Assembly (NCBI GenBank): GCA_919902475.1
Contig: CAKKRA010000229.1
Location: forward strand, 1-8,387
Source: Nitrospiria bacterium
GTDB lineage: Bacteria > Nitrospirota > CAKKRA01 > 9FT-COMBO-42-15
Direction of reading: 5' to 3'
Length of the DNA: 8,387 nt
Under the pieces are notes generated by a model. It saw nothing but the letters and a program-made list of their open reading frames with translations. It made no database searches and was not told the origin of the DNA. The translations under genes and the position numbers were made by a program. Within the stretch, counting starts at the first letter, position 1, and the number at the start of each line of letters is the position of its first letter. This document shows, one piece after another, positions 5,841 to 8,387 of this stretch.

Positions 5841-6766
5841 CCCTTTAATCTTAATATCTTCTTTGCAGCAGACACATCGTCCTTCATGTGAGTAATCAGC
5901 TCCTCTGCATTTTTAAATGCCCGCTCATTGCGGATCCTTTTTACAAATTCAATCTCCAGTGTTTCATTATACAGGCTCCCATTAAAATCAAAGAGGAATG
6001 CCTCTACGCCAAATCTTTCATTTTTGAATGTCGGCTTGTTGCCGATATTTGCCACGCCATCATAGGCCTTATCTCCCTTTTTCACCTTTACAGCATAAAC
6101 ACCGTCTTTAGGTATCAGCTCAGAGGGAAGCTCAATATTCGCTGTAGGGAAACCGAGCTTGCGGCCTCTCCCTGCGCCTTCAACAACCATTCCAGTTAAA
6201 GCATAATTCCTGCCAAGAAACTTTGCAGCATTATCGACATCGCCGTCCAGTATCATTCGTCTGATGCGGGAGCTGCTGACAACAGCATCATCAATCACAA
6301 CAGGCTCAATAACCCCAACATAAAACCCGTATCTTTTGCCAAGCTCCTTTAAATGGCTGATTGTCCCTTCCCTGGCTTTGCCAAAGGCATAGTCATGGCC
6401 GACATATACCTCAAACACGCCGATCTTTTTATGCAGAATATCCTTTACAAAATCATCCGGATTCTGCTCCGCAAACTCCTTTGTAAAATTAGCGCATATT
6501 ACTGCATCCACGCCTGCATCCTCAAGCAGCCTTGTCTTTTCATCGCAGGATGTAATAAGCCTTATATCCTTGTCTGGCGCAACCACCTTTAATGGATGCG
6601 GCTCAAAGGTAAAGACAATGCTGCGGCCGCCTGCTTCTTTAGCGCGTGACACAATCTTTTTTAATATTGCCTGATGACCAAGATGAACGCCGTCAAAGTT
6701 CCCAATGGTCAATATCGGCCTTTTCATCTCACCCTTAAGGTCTTTTATCTCTTTATATATTTTCAT
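5837..6766 (-). CDS. ribF: Bifunctional riboflavin kinase/FAD synthetase
   Basis: RibF phosphorylates riboflavin to FMN and adenylylates FMN to FAD in the cytoplasm. The 309 residues match the usual length of about 300 to 315. The N-terminal FMN adenylyltransferase half shows LTIGNFDGVHLGHQAIL (19-35, the nucleotidyltransferase HxGH-type motif), FTFEPHP (52-58), YVGHDYAFGK (121-130) and SSSRIRRMI (164-172). The C-terminal kinase half shows GRGRKLGFPTANIEL (199-213, with the PTAN metal and nucleotide site), DGVYAV, GVANIGNKPTF (237-247) and the ending segment with E254 and FDFNGSLYNETLEIEF. The ATG at 6766 keeps the normal N-terminal lead-in. It lacks a clear Shine-Dalgarno, while an in-frame ATG at 6727 has AAGGGTGAG before it but would cut off the lead-in. 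The gene is divergent from the HAD gene (60-base gap) and convergent with the cyclase. Confidence 0.97.
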   Translation of the reverse strand: MKIYKEIKDLKGEMKRPILTIGNFDGVHLGHQAILKKIVSRAKEAGGRSIVFTFEPHPLKVVAPDKDIRLITSCDEKTRLLEDAGVDAVICANFTKEFAEQNPDDFVKDILHKKIGVFEVYVGHDYAFGKAREGTISHLKELGKRYGFYVGVIEPVVIDDAVVSSSRIRRMILDGDVDNAAKFLGRNYALTGMVVEGAGRGRKLGFPTANIELPSELIPKDGVYAVKVKKGDKAYDGVANIGNKPTFKNERFGVEAFLFDFNGSLYNETLEIEFVKRIRNERAFKNAEELITHMKDDVSAAKKILRLKG

Positions 6767-6791
6767 AAGATATTAAATTTAACAGAAATAG

Positions 6792-6820
6792 TTGACTTAG
6801 TAAAGGGGTTTTCATATAGT
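6792..6820 (+). promoter_or_regulatory. Predicted sigma70-type promoter of the HAD gene
   Basis: -35 TTGACT (6792-6797), a 17-base spacer and -10 TATAGT (6815-6820) each match consensus at five of six positions. The predicted start is about 6827, exactly the ATG of the HAD gene, so the transcript may be leaderless. On the opposite strand a weaker -10 (TTTAAT, 6777-6772) lies 5 bases before the ribF ATG, without a good -35. Confidence 0.55.
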
Positions 6821-6826
6821 TATGTT

Positions 6827-7480
6827 ATGATTAAAAAAAGAGGGGTGGAACTGATTATATTTGACTTAGACGGCACACTGATTGATTCAAGGATAGATAT
6901 TGCCAATTCAGTGAATTATACATTGAAGCAGCTCGGCCTTAGCCCACTTGATGAAAAAATCATCTTAGGCTATGTTGGCGATGGGGTTCGGAGCCTAATA
7001 GAAAGGGCTCTGTCGCCTTCAAATCTTAATCTCTTTGAAAAGGGATTAAGCACATTCTTAGCATACTATTCTGAGCATCTGCTGGACAACACCTTCTTTT
7101 TCCCTGAGGTAATGGATACGCTCAATTTCTTTTCATATAAAAAGATGGCTGTGATATCCAATAAGCCGGAGGTTCTGTCCGTCAACACTCTGAAGGGTCT
7201 CGGCATATATAATTTCTTTAAATCCGTTGTAGGAGGAGACAGCCTTGAAAAGAAAAAGCCGGCCCCAGAGCCTGTAATAAAGGTGTTGGAGGATTTGAAT
7301 GTTGATAGGGAAAAGGCAATAATCGTTGGCGACAGCTATGTTGATATTGAGGCAGGAAAAGGCGCTGGCATCATGACCTGCGGTGTTACTTACGGATTTA
7401 AAAGCAGGGATGCAATACTAAAGGCAGAGCCTGACTTTATGATTGACCATCTGACAGAACTAAAGGAGATTATTTATTAA
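6827..7480 (+). CDS. HAD-superfamily phosphatase, phosphoglycolate phosphatase type
   Basis: This 217-residue protein carries all four HAD motifs: I, FDLDGTLIDS with nucleophile D13 and acid-base D15; II, VISNKP with S111; III, K144 in KKKPAPEP; and IV, VGDSYVDIEAG with D169 and D173. A helical cap at about 20-85 places it in the C1-capped Gph/PGP-like group, which hydrolyses small phosphate esters such as 2-phosphoglycolate; pyrophosphatase or nucleotidase roles are alternatives. The frame is open further upstream to 6674, but that part is antisense to ribF and unlike HAD proteins. The ATG at 6827 gives the usual short lead-in before motif I. No ribosome site is properly spaced from it: AAAGGGG lies 18 bases away. 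A GTG at 6845 has a purine run immediately against it, too close to work well. The stop abuts the M16 gene's stop, tail to tail. Confidence 0.88.
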   Translation: MIKKRGVELIIFDLDGTLIDSRIDIANSVNYTLKQLGLSPLDEKIILGYVGDGVRSLIERALSPSNLNLFEKGLSTFLAYYSEHLLDNTFFFPEVMDTLNFFSYKKMAVISNKPEVLSVNTLKGLGIYNFFKSVVGGDSLEKKKPAPEPVIKVLEDLNVDREKAIIVGDSYVDIEAGKGAGIMTCGVTYGFKSRDAILKAEPDFMIDHLTELKEIIY

Positions 7481-8387
7481 CTACTTTGTTATCCCTGCCT
7501 CTTTCTGCTTTGCCACAACAACTAACAAATAGTTTTTTGGGTCTAAGTATTTTTTTGCTGCCTTTAGAATGTCCTCTTTTGTTACTGCATTAATCTTTTT
7601 TGGATATTCTGTAAAATAATTAAGCCCAAGGTCATAAAGCTCTATAAGCGACAAAAGACCAGCCATCTTGGAATTTGTATCAAGCCTTAATGGAAAGCTG
7701 CCGACTATATATGACCTTGCATCATTAAGCTCGCTGTCCTTTACAGGGTTTGTCCTTATATCTTCTATGTGCTTTAATATAGCATTTATTGCCTTGTTTG
7801 CATTCTCATTCTTTGTCTGCATGGTTACCTTAAACGGCCCTTCATATAGCCCTGCATCAAATCCGCTGTGCACGCTGTAGGCAAGACCCTGATTGTCTCT
7901 TATATCCTCAACAAGCCTTGATGAAAAGCCGCCTCCGCCAAGTATGTAGTTCATAACAGCTATTGTATAAAAGTCAGGGTTCTTTCTGCTTATGCCGACG
8001 TGGCCGAGGTGTATTGTCGCCTGTGTCAGGTCCTTGTCAATAATCTCTACATTTTTGTTTGTCAGCTTGGGAGGCGAAGGTATCTTTGGCAGACTTACCT
8101 TTGCCTTTTCCCATTTCCCAAAATATTTTTCAATTAATGACACTGCCTCATCTAATGTAATATCTCCAACAACAGCCATGATTGTATTATTCGGCCTGTA
8201 ATATTTTTTATAGAACTTTTCAATATCATCTTTTTTTATCTTTGGCAAAGTATCTTCAAGTCCGTCTACCGGCCTCCAATAAGGGTGCTTTAAATAAAGT
8301 ATCTTTGAGAATGCCTTTGACGCAATAGCGCCGGGGTCATCCTTCTGATTTATTATGCCGGCTAATGTCTGACTCCTTTCACGCTCT
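7481..8387 (-). CDS. M16-family peptidase, 5' end outside the window
   Basis: This is the C-terminal 301 residues of an M16 (pitrilysin/processing-peptidase) protein; the frame runs unbroken off the right edge. The first part (about 1-60, e.g. NQKDDPGAIASKAF, YLKHPYWRPVDG, KKYYRPNNTIMAVVGD) is the end of the first M16 domain and the hinge. Then comes the second domain (PF05193-like) with GGGGFSSRLVEDIRDNQGLAYSVHSGF, which includes the conserved R and Y of M16B enzymes. The zinc-binding HxxEH motif would lie upstream, beyond the window, so catalytic competence cannot be judged. Bacterial M16B proteins often come as an active HxxEH subunit plus an inactive R/Y subunit, and this could be either. 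A TTG at 8248 is not the start, because clear M16 sequence continues above it. Whether it is secreted or cytoplasmic cannot be told without the N-terminus. Confidence 0.92.
   Translation of the reverse strand, partial: ERERSQTLAGIINQKDDPGAIASKAFSKILYLKHPYWRPVDGLEDTLPKIKKDDIEKFYKKYYRPNNTIMAVVGDITLDEAVSLIEKYFGKWEKAKVSLPKIPSPPKLTNKNVEIIDKDLTQATIHLGHVGISRKNPDFYTIAVMNYILGGGGFSSRLVEDIRDNQGLAYSVHSGFDAGLYEGPFKVTMQTKNENANKAINAILKHIEDIRTNPVKDSELNDARSYIVGSFPLRLDTNSKMAGLLSLIELYDLGLNYFTEYPKKINAVTKEDILKAAKKYLDPKNYLLVVVAKQKEAGITK

Noticed and set aside
6674..6826. Upstream extension of the HAD phosphatase
   Set aside because: It overlaps ribF antisense and would place 51 non-family residues before motif I; the predicted promoter lies inside this stretch.
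8246..8248. TTG as start of the M16 protein
   Set aside because: Recognisable M16 sequence (YLKHPYWRPVDG) continues upstream in frame to the window edge, so the gene is truncated by the window and not started here.

Overview
The window looks like chromosomal DNA from a Gram-negative (diderm) bacterium of moderate to low GC. The evidence is a C-terminal Phe outer-membrane barrel, a lipobox lipoprotein, a periplasmic FecR-type protein and an inner-membrane cyclase. Gene style (AT-leaning, AAA/ATA-rich codons, CHASE2 cyclase beside FecR and TPR-barrel genes) would fit a Nitrospirota or Desulfobacterota-like lineage, but that is only an impression. I see no rRNA, tRNA, CRISPR array, insertion sequence or phage gene.

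Layout. (1) 29-636, minus: a two-gene type II toxin-antitoxin-like unit, DUF433 antitoxin then DUF5615 PIN-like toxin, joined by an ATGA overlap. (2) 637-855: a divergent control region with a good sigma70-type promoter facing each way and several short inverted repeats. (3) 856-5840, plus: a four-gene run of a TPR/outer-membrane barrel protein, a periplasmic FecR-domain protein, a CARDB-like lipoprotein and a CHASE2-class III adenylate cyclase. The first gap (2149-2236) holds a REP-like palindrome and the second (3014-3075) holds nested hairpins. (4) 5837-6766, minus: ribF, bifunctional riboflavin kinase/FAD synthetase, meeting the cyclase tail to tail with shared stop bases. (5) 6827-7480, plus: a HAD phosphatase of the phosphoglycolate phosphatase type, divergent from ribF. 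(6) 7481 to beyond 8387, minus: the C-terminal 301 residues of an M16 zinc-peptidase-family protein, abutting the HAD gene tail to tail.

The most interesting unit is the four-gene run. Its products are predicted to sit in the outer membrane, the periplasm, a lipid-anchored site and the inner membrane with a cytoplasmic cAMP-producing domain. Together they could form an envelope-to-cAMP sensing pathway. The cyclase keeps the metal-binding, adenine-selecting and transition-state residues, so an active adenylate cyclase is expected; the stimulus and the partnership are inference. The ribF, HAD and M16 genes look like ordinary housekeeping genes.
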